NCBI GenBank assembly: GCA_013397795.1
Contig: VZTJ01000294.1
Span: forward strand, 2,327,924-2,391,923
DNA from: Orthonyx spaldingii
Lineage: Eukaryota; Chordata; Aves; Passeriformes; Orthonychidae
Direction of reading: 5' to 3'
DNA: 64,000 nt
Within the stretch, counting starts at the first letter, position 1; the number at the start of each line of letters is the position of its first letter. A program made the translations under genes and the position numbers. Under the pieces are notes generated by a model that saw only the letters and a program-made list of their open reading frames with translations, made no database searches and was not told the DNA's origin. Of this stretch, positions 23,622 to 35,640 are shown one piece after another.

Positions 23622-25559
23622 CCACCACCAAAACCACACCAAAATTACAATGAGTCTTTTCTACTTTGCATTAGTGGTATTGTTCAAAACAGCAGCTGCC
23701 TTTTTCAGGATAAAAGAAAGTAGCTTGGAGTGGATTGTGGCAGAAGCCACCCTCTTTCCCAGTTTTTCCACAGCCATTCCTTTTGCCCACCAGTTCAATG
23801 CCCTCACAGTACAGTTGATTTGAGCAGGCATAGTCACACTGCCAGTACTCCCACTGAATGTCACGCCCGTGGGGTGGAAATTTGTATCTTCTTGACAAGC
23901 TTGACACGATAATCCCTTATTCTTTGGTTCAATTTCTACACCCAGAAGTTACAAGAAGAAGGCAATGCCAGAGTTTTCCTATTTTTCATTAGTGTTACAG
24001 TATTCTGATATTATAAACCACATAATTTAAAGTTCTGTCACATTTCAGATATGCAGGAATGCAGCTTGGCACATACAGCATAAACCTTTATCATTTCAGT
24101 TGTATGATATCTGCCTATGAAATCTTGTGTATTTTAAATAAACGAAAAGTTGTATTCTGCTCTGTAAAATCATTGCCTGATTTGCAGAAGAAATACACAG
24201 AATACATTTAACTGCATTCTGTAGCAGATCTATAACTGCTTAATACCTTCAATAGATTTTAAGACTTTAGCAAACATTCAGTGTGCTGCGCAAGGATGCC
24301 CGTGCCAAACTGGATAGAGTGTGTTCCTGTACTATCACAACAGTGACAAATAGAAGTTATCCAGGTACATTGAATCCATCTGAGAGCTGCCTAAGTAAGA
24401 AGAGAGTTGGTGCCAGAAAAACACACTCCCAGTGCCCCATGATTTGTGATGTGTCTGTTGAAGCTGACACTGGGAGGAACGGTGCCCCTCCATACTCTGC
24501 CACTGCCATTACCAGGCTTACAGGAACTTTATTTGCCTTAAGAATTCCAGTTCAGTCTGAAAAAATGACAGAACTGCCACGTCTTTGCCAGGAACTCAAG
24601 CCTGAAAATCTATTTGTGGTTATTTTAACGGGTTGCTAATGTCACAGGAACAACATAGGAACAGGCAGTGTCAAAACCCCTCCTGAATCTGCTTCTTATG
24701 TTTCCAAATTGTTCTCATTTACACAGTCCCACACATAGAATCCAAGCCAAGTTTTCATTGGTGTATCCAAGGAGACATTGGAAAGCGTCACCTCTTTCTT
24801 GATAAGAAGTGTGCCTGGGAAGACATATATAGATATTATTAAGGTTTCTAAGTTTCAGTGGTAGAAACACTGCAGCTGAGAACCACTGACGTGTGTTACT
24901 CTCTGTCATGGCTGTGCTGTGGGTATCAGTGCAATGGTTTTCATTTTAAGCTGTGAGCATTACTTATCTGGAGCTCTCAAAAAAAATCTGCAGTCATAGA
25001 TGTTGCTGCTATGTGGCTGAGAATCCAACAGAGAGTGAGCCAGTTTCATGAGTAAATGTGTGCTCGAGATAGAAGCAGACAAGTGTCCACTTTCCCCCTG
25101 TTCTTTCTTGTTTTCTTTTACTATCAATTCAGAATTTTGGTGGGGAGTTTTTTGGGTGTTTTTTTTACAGTAATTTTTCAAGGCCCCACAACAACACTGT
25201 AGTTTGTTTGCAAGGGACAAGGGGATGGTAGGGAGAGAGCACCTGCAAGTTTTCAAGCTACATTTAAAAGGAGACCCAGACTTCATCTTTTGCTCTCCTA
25301 CTGGTTATAGCAGTTAACTGAACTTAATTTTCTGTGGATAACTACAGGAAAAAAATGCAATATTCTAGAGTATTAGGACATGTCATCTTTTCCCTGTAAA
25401 TTCCCTACCCACTGCTGCTTCTGACATAAGCTCAGCTGGCATTTCATCCTCTATCAAACTTAATCTGAAAAGCACTTCCTGTGAATTTCAAGGGAATCCC
25501 AAGAGGAACGTGTTCACACATGAAAATTAAACTGTTCCTCTAAATGACTTTTATGGAGC
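23619..25559. other. Unique non-coding sequence
   Basis: No gene is recognised. The plus frame at 24283-24639 (118 codons, GTG-initiated) is among the longer ones in the window, but it lacks flanking splice sites that would make an exon and resembles no family I know. It could be a decayed coding fragment, but chance is the simpler reading. Confidence 0.45.
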
Positions 25560-25990
25560 CATTGGATGCCCAAATGATATCTAATTGGTGGCATTTCAAC
25601 ATTTTTAATTAGTAACCATTCTGCTAAGTTTGTTCACGGGTTATACCACAAACAACCAAAGTGCTTTAGCCAGTTCCTTCTAATCTGAGAGCCAGCCAGT
25701 CACTAGCACAGCATTATAATGAGTAAACAGCAAATAATTCCTCATGAACTCAGGCAGACAGAGCTGGATGTAGAGTTAGGATTTTGCATTGTTAATTAAG
25801 CACAGTCGGATGACAAACAGCCCCTGTACCAGGGGTGTGGTGGCGATTGGCACAGAGCAATTACACACTGTGACAATTAATTTATTGCAGCAGAACCGTG
25901 AGGGTCGGTGGGGTCACAGCAGGGAGCTGGAAATGACCGATCAGAAATCTCATTGATCAGAGGTGTTTTTTTCATCTACAGATGTAAAAC
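25560..25990. promoter_or_regulatory. Possible distal regulatory element (tentative)
   Basis: This stretch packs several transcription-factor-like words into a short span: 'gttaattaag' (25791-25800), the palindrome-like 'cccctgtaccagggg' (25821-25835), a CACC-box-like 'ggtgtggtgg', an inverted CCAAT 'attgg', 'caattaatttattg' (25874-25887) and two copies of 'gatcaga' near 25940-25962. It also keeps several CpG in an otherwise CpG-poor region. Such features are seen in conserved enhancers, but no conservation data are available, so this is a guess from composition. Confidence 0.2.
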
Positions 25991-28900
25991 TTTCTGTGGT
26001 GTCTCCAGTGCTCTCTTAGTGCTTTGTTAATAACACTGCTGTTATTAATACATACAGGCCTCCCTCAGGTCAGAAAGGTAGTTGCCTACTTAGCTGAAAT
26101 TCAATGAATTCAATTAAATACTTCAGCCTTGGGCGAGAGTTCTAAAATAATATTCATTTTGAGCCTTTCTTGTAGCCTTGAAGTTTCTCCTTAATTGTAT
26201 TGAACATCCTCAGGGTCCATGTGTGTGAGGAAGGGAAGCTCGGGGTCTGAAATAAGCCATCTTTTCAGATTCACCACCAGATGTGTTTGTTTAAGATAAG
26301 ACCAAATATTTCCAAATCTGACAGAGCAGAAAGAGGGATAATAATTACTGGCACTGGAAAAGTAACATTTTCTGAACTAGATCCTCAGCTAGTGGAAACT
26401 GGGGAAGCAGTCTGATGTTACATGAGTTATGAACGTGTTTATCAATATAATCAAGTCCCCTGCACTGAAGTGTATTTTTGTTTATCTTTTGTTTCTATAC
26501 CTAAAAACCAATGAAAGCAGGATTAATAGAAGTAACAATGATCTTCAGCTTTTTTTGAAATTCATCCAGTGCAGAACATACTGAGAGATGAATGTTTATC
26601 AGCAATGAATTTCAATAAATCTTTCACTGGTAGCTTTTTTTCTGCAGTATGTATAGATAAATATTTGCAAAAGAAAAACACAGATTACAAAACCTTTAAA
26701 GATTCCCTCATTTGCCTTTTATTTAAGCAAATTATAATTTTCACTGAGAAATCCTGGATCTCTTGTAGCAAATGCAGACAAGCATGAGAAACATGATACT
26801 TAAGAGCCTTGAATTCCTTCCATCCAAATTCACTGCAAGCCACAGATTAGTGGTTAAACCCCAAATTTTCCACACACTCTATGTAATTAAGTTTGTTTCT
26901 CCTTAAAAGTTTTAAACCTAGAACAAACATAATGCTTATGAATTAAGGCCTGAAGACATAGCATGGAAAATAATAAAAGCTAACTCTTAAATATTAAAAT
27001 GTCTTTTGTTTTACAAAGACTATGCAATGGTTATAGAAGCTAGAAATAATTCTTAGGCTTTAGAAAATCAGTTAAAAGTTCACATGCTTGTTTTCTCCAA
27101 GCCTTACCAGCATTGCAGGTGATTTGGTGGAAGAAAAGCAATGTAGTCTTCTACAGCATTAAAAAGAGCCTGTGACTCAAAGTGAAAATGGCCATCTCCA
27201 AGTACTTGGTAAAATGTAAGATCTGATTTCAAAGACATATTTTCATCGAATTCCACTATCACCAGTTGGTGAAACAGCAGATCTATAAATCTAAGCTAAA
27301 AGACAGCAAAGATGGACTTTTGGGCAAAGAGAGAATCAACTGTTCCCCTTGATCTGCTTACAAAATCAAAGTTCAAATGGAGTCACACAACCAAAGGAAA
27401 GGTAATGTTTTTATGATCTACTAGTTAATGAAACGTGATGGTCTCCTTAATCAGAAAGACGCAGTCATAGTATTTTGTGTAGTAATATTTTGTGCAACTT
27501 CATCAACCATTTTTTAATGTAAAAAATTTGAAACATTTAAACTTCAAGATAATATACTTGGTGTGCATTTATAGCCAGGACACAAATTCTTGAGCTTGAA
27601 AAAATAATTTACTTTTAGATTTTTTCAGTGAATTTGTCTTCATGGGTCAGAGTCTCAGCTGATGCAAGTTATCTTTTGTTCATTGAAATCAGCAGAGTAA
27701 CGATAACTTACACTGGCTAAAGATGTGGTACTATTTCAACTGAAATGTTCAATTGCTGAATTTATGAGGATATAATTGAGATACTCTTAAAAAAAAAAAA
27801 AAAGATGCTTTAATTTTCTCATTTATAATGAAGGTGTAGGGTGGGGAAATGGACAGACCATGAAATGATTAGACAGCTTGTGTGACTAATAGGAATACTG
27901 TCCCTAAAGGGAAAAAGAACATCTCACCAATACAAGTACACTCAATTAGAGTTTTAAATTAGGGTGTAATTATGTTTTTTAAGGCAGGAAAAAAAAAAAA
28001 AAAAAAGCTTTTAATCTTCTAGGTGGCCTCATTTTAGCAAAAAGGCAAATTTAGGAAGTGTTTTGGCTAAGATGATGCCCTGTATCTTTCATAAGTTTGG
28101 ACTAAATCCAGCCCCTGAAGGGCTGGAAACAGCTGTATTATCATTCTTGTAGCTGACTTTAAGAAAGGAGGAAACACCTCACGAAAACAACAGCACATCA
28201 GCCCATATATTTCCATTAGTAATTATATCTTATTTTTGGAAAAATAAAAGGATTATTTATGTCAATTACTCATGTCAATTACTTATAGCAAATATTATGC
28301 AGCATTCTAGATTTTTGCTTAGAGGTGAGTTGTGTCTGAGGAGCAACAATGAAAAGACAACAAATAGGCAAGCCTGGATGTGCAGGCTCAAGTGGCTGTT
28401 CACAGGTTTTCAGGTATTGCTCAGACCATGTTGCATGTCTTGGACCTTGATCTTGCACAAACAGTGTGGTTTTGACTGTTTCAGTATCTCAGAGGTGGTG
28501 CAGTAAGATAATGCAGCTTCCTTATTTATTAGTGCTTGCTGTGGTCCTGTCAGCTAAACTCGGTAGGTATTTAGATGCTCGACCTTCCTGGTGCTCCAAA
28601 TTCAAATGGAAAAATTTCTGCCTTCCAAGTTTCAAATAGAAATGTTTTGGTATTTCTGAGAAATGCATCAGAATGCAAAAAACAAGTGTTTATGTGACAG
28701 GAGCAGAAAGCAAATAGTACATGATTAAACTACAAATCCACTTGGCAGTTATCCTTTAATATAAGGTCAATTATTAAGAGGGAATATCTGTGATGGGAAG
28801 AAGGAATAACCACGGTCTGGACTAGCCCTTACCTGCAAGAGCTGCAGACAACAACTGAAGAAAGCTTCAGAGTAAGTTCAAAAATATTTTCTAACATCCT

Positions 28901-29338
28901 TAGATGCTTAAAAAATCAAATAAGATAATAACGACCTTTTCTTAAAACATAGATCTTTCAAGATACTGTGGCACCTAAGAGTTCCTAAAACTTTCAGGCC
29001 TTATGTTTTAAGTCTGTCCAGTTGATGCACAGGTGCCAACCAAGATTGATTCCCACTAAAGTTCCCACCAGGAGAACTTAAATTTTATACTTTTCGAGAT
29101 ACATCTACAACCAACATACATTTTTGCCCCTGGACTCAAACATTGGGCCATTAAACCCTAAGCAGCCTTGACTACAGACTGTCTCCTTTGGAACTTCATA
29201 AGGAAGATAACACAGCAAGAATATGCAAGAATTATAGCCCCTGCCCTAACCTGATAATCAATTGATGAAATAGGTATAGCAGTATTGTATCTATTTGATT
29301 GCAGATAAGGATATAAACCTGTTCTCCTGCTTCCCCAG
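25991..29338. other. AT-rich unique non-coding sequence with A-runs
   Basis: No gene is supported. Pure A runs occur at 27789-27803 (15 A) and 27989-28006 (18 A). Neither is preceded by recognisable retrocopy sequence, so I treat them as simple repeats rather than retroposon tails. Confidence 0.5.
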
Positions 29339-29594
29339 ACACCGCTCCCACTGAATTCCTGCAGGATCTTGAACAGTCTGTGTCTCCTCCTTCTTCTGAA
29401 GCCATTAGTATTCACAGGGAAAAAAGGGAAAAAGACCTCCAGTATGGTTCTGTAACCCTGGAATTACAGCACCTGCCAGAGGAACCTGGAAATAGTTTCT
29501 TGCCCAGTGACACCTGGAGAACTGAAAATAGAGGTACTGCATCTTCTAGTGCCTGTGATGTGTGCAATGAAACAAAGGGAACATCCTTGCAGGG
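29339..29594 (+). other. Candidate coding exon, unidentified
   Basis: A pyrimidine-rich tract ending 'gttctcctgcttccccag' gives a good splice acceptor at 29337-29338. The frame starting at the second base of a codon then stays open to the TAG at 29596. It begins TAPTEFLQDLEQSVSPPSS, with a following charged stretch containing HREKREKDLQ, then a Pro/Ser/Thr-rich part and CDVCNETKG near the end. The hydrophilic, low-complexity composition would suit a disordered region. Possible donors are weak: 'gag|gtactg' after 29533 (which would give a symmetric 195-nt exon) or 'ggg|gtagat' after 29594. I recognise no family, and the frame may be open by chance. Confidence 0.22.
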
Positions 29595-29928
29595 GTAGAT
29601 ACTGCAAGTTCTAACTAGTCTAAGGTGAAACAGCATTTTTCTCCTTACCTTTTATTTGTTAAAAATAAATTAGCATATCTTTAAAATAATAATGAGTTTA
29701 TAATTGCAGGTGGTACTGTAGAAATAACAAGTTGCAGTCAAAACAAAAGCTTGCCCAATTATATGTTTATCCTCTTAAAATAAGAATCCAGGGGAATATA
29801 GATCCCTGAATGCAAAGAGGAATTCAGCAATATAGAGGAGACAGGACACGCACATGACTGTGCTGTGCTCTCTGTTTTATTTCAAAGTATCACTTGGTTT
29901 TTTCTTATTTGCACCCTCGCTGTGCCAG
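29595..29928. other. Short spacer between two exon candidates
   Basis: AT-rich sequence between the two candidates, ending in a T-rich tract with 'tttttcttatttgcaccc' that serves as the acceptor tract of the next candidate. Nothing else is visible. Confidence 0.4.
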
Positions 29929-30042
29929 CACACAAATGGAGTGCAGCAACCAAGGCACAGAGACATCTGTAACTTTCTAACCACGAGTACAGTCAAAAAC
30001 TTACTGACTGGGTCCAATGTCTTAGAGCAGATAACCAAGCAG
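29929..30042 (+). other. Candidate 38-codon exon, unidentified
   Basis: The segment is bounded by 'cctcgctgtgccag|c' (acceptor AG at 29927-29928) and 'aagcag|gtaattg' (donor GT at 30043-30044). It is 114 nt, an exact multiple of three, and is open in the frame whose codons begin at its first base: HTNGVQQPRHRDICNFL, then TTSTVKNLLTGSN, ending EQITKQ. It would therefore be a phase 0-0 exon. No family is recognised. The frame extends open on both sides (29854-30201), which weakens the exon reading because boundaries are not enforced by stops. Its phase does not match either donor of the candidate at 29339. Confidence 0.22.
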
Positions 30043-32076
30043 GTAATTGTGTACATTTTCAACAACCGTTGGGCTGGAAAACTGCAAAAGGAGAAGATAG
30101 AAGCAGTGAAATGTGCTCTGGTGATTAGCTGGGAAGATTATCAGACTGGACTTTTTCTTGAGACTGTACAAGAAAAGGAAATTTTCACCCTTGCAATCTG
30201 AGTATAATGAAGCCTTTATTTCAGTTCTTTCATTTACTGTTTTATCTTTTTTGTTTGCAATAGATTTGACACCTGCTGTTTTTACCTCCTGTCTTCACCT
30301 AATATCACCATTTCTCTCAGGGTGAAAGTATTATCTTTTTATAATAATACCTTTGGAATTGCTTTCCCCATTATGGCCTAAGTAATTTTTATCAAAGCAA
30401 TATAATCTAAGCAGCAACCAGGAAGATCTTGCAAAGGCATTCAGGCTACCCCATTCCTTTCAGAATACTTTATACCAGTAAACCTTGGAATCTCTAATTT
30501 GTACCCAAAAACACCCACACAGAATATGAGAAACAAATGACCTGCAACCTGAAACAGTCCAGGTTCACATAATACATTGATCTTGTGGGTCTGCTACAAA
30601 CATTCCTATCTTCATGTAGCACTGCCTCATAGCAGGAAGCACAGTGCATTGACACCAGTTGACAGCAGATGAATATCTGGCATTGTTCTCTATCTTTCTG
30701 TGTTCTTTACTGATTTCTAATTCTGACTATGAATCATACAATTGAAAGGCTAGTACAGCAAGGTACCACATAAGTCCTATGGTATTTCTATTGTTGCTGC
30801 AAATGAATTGCCTGCCTTCCCACTAGTCAGTCAGGATTCTGAGTGGTTTGAAGCAGCTTTAGTCCCTAACTGGTAATAATTTATGTGTGGTAAAACTTAA
30901 TGACACCAACAAGACAGTTCTTGCACAGAAAGTTAAGTGTTATTTCCTAATGTTGCTCAGAACATTTTCAAAATTGCTCTTAAAACTCCAGGGTGTGAGC
31001 AAGGCTCACTCCTGGTAAAACTCCTATGGCTTCCTGCTTAAATGTTTCAACAGTGACTTTATCTGCCCTTTAAAAGAAACCCTTCTGACTGCAGTACTTT
31101 AAGAGGGTATTTTAAGAATAGAAAATCAGAAGATGCTATCAGCTGTATGAGTCTGGATCATGGTCGTGGCTGGGTGCTGAGGACTGTTCTGCTTTGCTTT
31201 ACGTTTACAACTCAGGCTTATTCAGGGTTATGTGTTTAGCTCTGCTAGAAAGAGAGAGGGATTTTCACAGGGCACAAGCAGGTCCATCCATGTCCTGTTG
31301 CTAGAGCAAATCATGAGGCACAGAACGCTGTATGCTGATCATTCCAGTGGCCTACATGAACGCCAAGGAAAAAGCTGGATTGTGGTCTGCAGGAATATAG
31401 AGAAAGCCAACACACAACTATTCAGCTGGCATTGTTCAAGTACATGGCACAATTCAAACAGAGTGAACAGAGGGGAAGGTGCTTGGCCACCTCTACTGGC
31501 ATTATCTGGAATAATGAAATAATAAATAAGAATTATTTTCTGTCCTGGGATCAGGGAGCCAAGCCACATTGTCATCTCAGCCTTTTAGCTCTCAGTCACA
31601 AAACACTTCTATCTCCTTCCCAGTTGCAACTGGATGGCAGATTGTTTAGGGTGACATTATCTGGGTCCAGATGGTCCCACCTACTGCAAAATCTGTAGTG
31701 CTTGTTTATTTTGTAGTGGTTCTATGCCTTGATCTTTTAACAGCTCTCTGGAGAAGGAGGGGGAAGGATTAGGAGGCTCAGTATATTGCTCTTCTGTGCC
31801 ACCACTGAATGGTGTTTCCACATATTTTCTTTTCATTTCAGTTTGTGACTGAGTTGTATTCCAGAGAAGAGCACTGAACAGATTAGAATATAATTGAAAG
31901 TAGAAGACGATTATTTCAGTTGCCCAATGATCTGCTGGCATAGGGAAATTATACTTAGGGGAAGGACAGCACCTCCTTGAAGTGCAGCACTACTCCAAAA
32001 AGTAAATCTGAAACTGTTTCTGACAAGTAAATATTCACCATTTCTCAGGGATCCCATGGCAAACCTATTTAGACTC
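30043..32076. other. Unique non-coding sequence
   Basis: No gene is supported. Overlapping short frames on both strands at 31232-31941 reflect slightly GC-richer DNA with few stops. None has exon-like boundaries or motifs that I recognise. Confidence 0.5.
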
Positions 32077-32150
32077 ACAAAAATAATTCAGGTGGGAAAG
32101 GACCTTTCAGGAGATCTCCATCAGCCTCTGGCTCATGGCAGGGTGACCTG
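32077..32150 (-). mobile_element. CR1 LINE 3' end remnant, minus strand
   Basis: On the plus strand it reads 'ataattcaggtgggaaagga', 'cctttcaggagatctcca', then 'cagcctctggctcatggcag' and 'ggtgacct'. This is the reverse complement of the CR1 tail (octamer side first, then the 'ggttggaa'-type block and the 'aagcagggtgacc' block). Only about 75 bases are recognisable. It is strongly diverged, so the edges are approximate. Confidence 0.75.
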
Positions 32151-35100
32151 TGATACCTGTGAGTTACCTGGAACTGTATCCAATCTGCAAATTGTTTGGG
32201 ATCTGAGAGTCATCTTGTTGGGGTTTGGTTTTCAATTCTGGTTCTGCAGCCACAGATTTTGGTATACACATCAGGCCTCAGGGAAAAAAGGCATATTCAC
32301 AGTAAAATTTAAATGCCACCTTCACCTTGAGGCTCTTGCAGGGAATAGAGGTCACGACTTTACAAATGCAATCGTTGGACTCTCCTGAAGACAGATCTGA
32401 GCATATTAAATAGCTGAATAAACAGTTTATGCACTATTAACTACTTTACTTCGTTTCCTGGTACAGTGTTAAAGTAAGGCCACCAGATAGGTAGGGAATG
32501 ATCAGATCTGAAAGTTCGTGTGGAAGCCGTGAGTGTGTCCTGCTCTTAGAGTTGAGAAGACAATGCTTTGATAATTAACACCAAATTAGCTTCTCTTTGA
32601 GGCTAATTAGAGCACAGTGCAGCAGCCTGTGCCAGCCTCAACAGCTGCATCAAAACATTGCAGAGACACCAACTCAGGCCTTGACAATGTTATAGTTACA
32701 GTACCACAAACTGTGCCTCAGAGAGCAGTTGGAGTCAGGTTGCTCAGGATAAACCTGTGCCCATGATTTTCACATGTTAGCAGGGTGAGGAAAAGGCTAG
32801 ATGTTATCACAGCCTGAATTCCATCTCCATGGAAAGACTACAAGTCAGGTCCTTGCAAAGATTGTTCTTCAAGTTTAACAGAAACAGACACCTTTTCTGC
32901 TACAAAAAGGCAGGCCACAAATCCCTAGATGCTTGAGCTGTCCTCAGACTCCAGGGCTTTCTCTTAAGCGATGGAAACCATGGGTTAAGCTCCGCAAGGC
33001 CTGCAAGAGGTTCATATACACATCCACCACTCTGCTGGCTGGTTATGCCACAGAAGTGTACTTGTAATTACTCAGCATTTTAGAATGAAACTCTGCTGAC
33101 TTCTGTGCTTTCTGTGTTCAGAATTTCAGTGTATTAAGACACACTAGGCCTGCTGAGTCAGGCCTTGAGCAGATAAGCAGATGTTCCTGAACTCTAGGTG
33201 ACAGCAGTGAGTAGGCAAGAGAGAGAAGCCTCACTTCCTAAAATAAGGTGCTCCAAATCCAGACCTTATTTGAGAACAGGTAATGCACAGGGCAGCTGAG
33301 GCAGTCAGTGAAGATGAGTGACTGCACCCCCTTAGCTGCACCACAGTGGGGAGAGGCTGTCTGAGACATGAAGACCCAGCCTGGCAGCAATTAGACAGCT
33401 GACCCATATCCAGACCTCTGAAGCATGACACTTCTGACCTAGTTTCCACCCTTAGTAAGTCTGACTATATTCCAAACTCCAATAATCGTCTACCCTCTGC
33501 TGTAAGAAGCCAAGAACATGAATTCAAGGTCTCAGTGCAATTCTCTTGACAGCTTTAAAGCTGTTGTGTGAGAAGAAGTGTTCATTTCACCTCTTAAATC
33601 AATTATTTATCCGTTCACATATTTGTTCAATATTGATAATGAAGCCTTGGAATAAATGTTTCTTCCCTTCCAGAACTTTTCTCACTATATATTTGGGCAC
33701 TGTGTAAAGAACTCAGAGTGCCACACGCTGAAGTTACAGTAAATTCCTATTTGAGTGACAGCTACTCATGTGAAATTGTGGTAGTAAAAGCTGATGTACT
33801 CACTTTCCCCGTAAATTTTCCTAAATGTTATGAAGAACTTAAAACATTGATTCTGTTTCACAGGGAAACTTTCCTCACATTTCCAGAACAATGCTGAGAT
33901 TCTGTGCAGTCTTGAAGGACACCTGACTGTGAAAGAGACTTGTGATCAAGATGTCACAGAAACATCTGGTGTACACCACATTCTCATTCTTGCCAAACTG
34001 ATTTGATAATTTATTAATGCTTTAAGAAAAGGGGAAAAAAAAAAAGCGCCTATCAAATTGCTGGTGGTCTTTAGGAGCAAAAAGCAGCTGAAGAGTGAAC
34101 ACTACCCTGCCTTTCTGGATGTCCACAAGATGGTTCAGTCCTCTGCAGAATTAGTGTGGATTAGGGGAGGCATAAAATTCTGCTCCTCAACCCAGAGTTA
34201 CAGGAAGAGTTTGAAAGGAGTAAACTGCATATTTCCAGGGCTTTGTAGTATCACAGACTATCCACCACACATTCTGACTCTGATAACATTTACTTTTGCA
34301 TTGTCTGTGGATTAAAAAAAAGAGAATGGTTTGTAACACAGAATTATTGGTAAAGGCTAGTTCAATGATGCTAAGTCCAAACAAAAGCTTTCCTCTGAAT
34401 AAAGGAAAGGTTAACTAAACTGCACAAGGTATAGCAAATGCCATGAAAAAATTTAGTGTAGTCTAGCCATCATTATTGTATTTAAACTTTTAGCATAACC
34501 TTTTTTTAAAGGCTCAAATATGTGTGCTGGGTTTTAAGAAGTTTTTTAAAGTAGAAGCACACATAATAATATTTGAGTCTTGAGGCTGGAAAGGCAACAG
34601 CTACCAGTTGCTGAAGGGGTTTCCCAGGAAAAAAGTAAGAATGTCTAGGCCTTAATCAATGTCTGAGTTGATTTTTCCTTGGGAAAAATAACAAAAAGAA
34701 AATGCCCATTTCCCCATATTGTTTGTAAGATTCTCTGTAAACTATAGCCAGATGAAGCATCTGTGATATGTACCCATAAACTGAAATATTTTACTGTGCC
34801 CATTTATGGTTTTAGCAAAACGAAAGAAAATATCCCCTAAATGTCCTGCTTTCAATGATCCTCTTGCTCACATAAATCATTGGTGTGTGTGTTCTGCCTC
34901 ATCTCAGCTCTTTTGTTGGAACAGCAGTGGAGATGATCAGACCTGGACAAATATAAAGATTTTGAGCACTTCGTGGGTGTGTCAAAAAATGTTGCTTTTA
35001 TATAAATGATCTCAACCTGTATGAACCTTTGGCAAGGCTCACTCCAGCTCTCTTTATGCCTTCCCTGTGTTGTCTTCTCCAGCATCTGCTTCTAGTTTAG

Positions 35101-35224
35101 AAGTGCAAGAGAGACATCAGGAAACCTAATTCAGTGTTAAAGCAACTCTCTCCAGAAATTCATCAGGTAGATATTTCTAACACTTCTCAGATAGTCTCAA
35201 GGGTTGTGTCCAACAGTCTCCTTT
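32151..35224. other. Unique non-coding sequence
   Basis: No gene or transposon is recognised. At 32560-32650 an AT-motif stretch ('gataattaac', 'gctaattagagcac') followed by GC-richer DNA could be regulatory, but evidence is weak. An A11 run lies at 34035-34045. Frames are at most 110 codons. Confidence 0.45.
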
Positions 35225-35640
35225 ATTCCTACATAGAAGTCGTTCCTTTCTGTGGAATCATCAAGGAGAATTTTTACTTAGTTGTGAGGTTTCACACAGT
35301 TCGTATTGCTCCATACCGTGAGTGCGAATCGTTTCCATTATCTCGTTCAGTCAGTGAAAGTCTCTGCTTTACCAGATTCCAAGTAAGTGTGGTAAGCAGC
35401 ACATCCTACATCGAAATGCCAGTTCTGTTTGTGCCAGTACTTGTTGCTGATTCCCTCAGTGGCCGCTTCCCGACTCGGCACCTCAGGGCAGATACAGCAG
35501 CACATAACAAAAGGTGGGTGTGGGTGGGATCTCTCACTACTTCAGCTCTTGCCAGCAAAGCACTCTAATCTCGTCTAAAGGGAGTACACCTGTTTGTCCC
35601 GCTCGTCTGACTCGCGCTATGCTTAAAAAGTTAAAGAAGT
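35225..35640 (+). other. CpG-dense segment with longest ORF and exon-like core
   Basis: About sixteen CpG fall within roughly 400 bases here, far more than in the neighbouring CpG-poor DNA. The segment overlaps the window's longest frame (35134-35568, 144 codons, non-ATG start). Within it, 35237-35382 is bracketed by 'cctttattcctacatag|a' and the consensus-like donor 'ttccaa|gtaagtg'. The enclosed frame reads EVVPFCGIIKENFYLVV, then RFHTVRIAPYRECESFPLSR, ending CFTRFQ. No known domain is recognised. Alternatives are a young or decaying retrotransposed sequence, an old LTR piece, or a CpG-rich regulatory element. The frame stays open past the donor, so the exon reading is not forced. Confidence 0.3.

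Noticed and set aside
23363..23653. 96-codon frame ending in poly-isoleucine
   Set aside because: The isoleucine run is the AAT microsatellite read in frame; not a protein.
24283..24639. 118-codon plus-strand open frame
   Set aside because: GTG start, no convincing acceptor/donor pair, no family resemblance. Kept only as a weak note.
27989..28006. A18 run as a retrocopy tail
   Set aside because: No spliced-gene-like or SINE-like sequence precedes it and no target-site duplication is visible.
35083..35166. Segment after the excellent acceptor 'cctgtgttgtcttctccag'
   Set aside because: All three frames hit stops before any reasonable donor ('catcag|gtagat'), so a coding exon is excluded. An untranslated exon cannot be excluded but has no further support.
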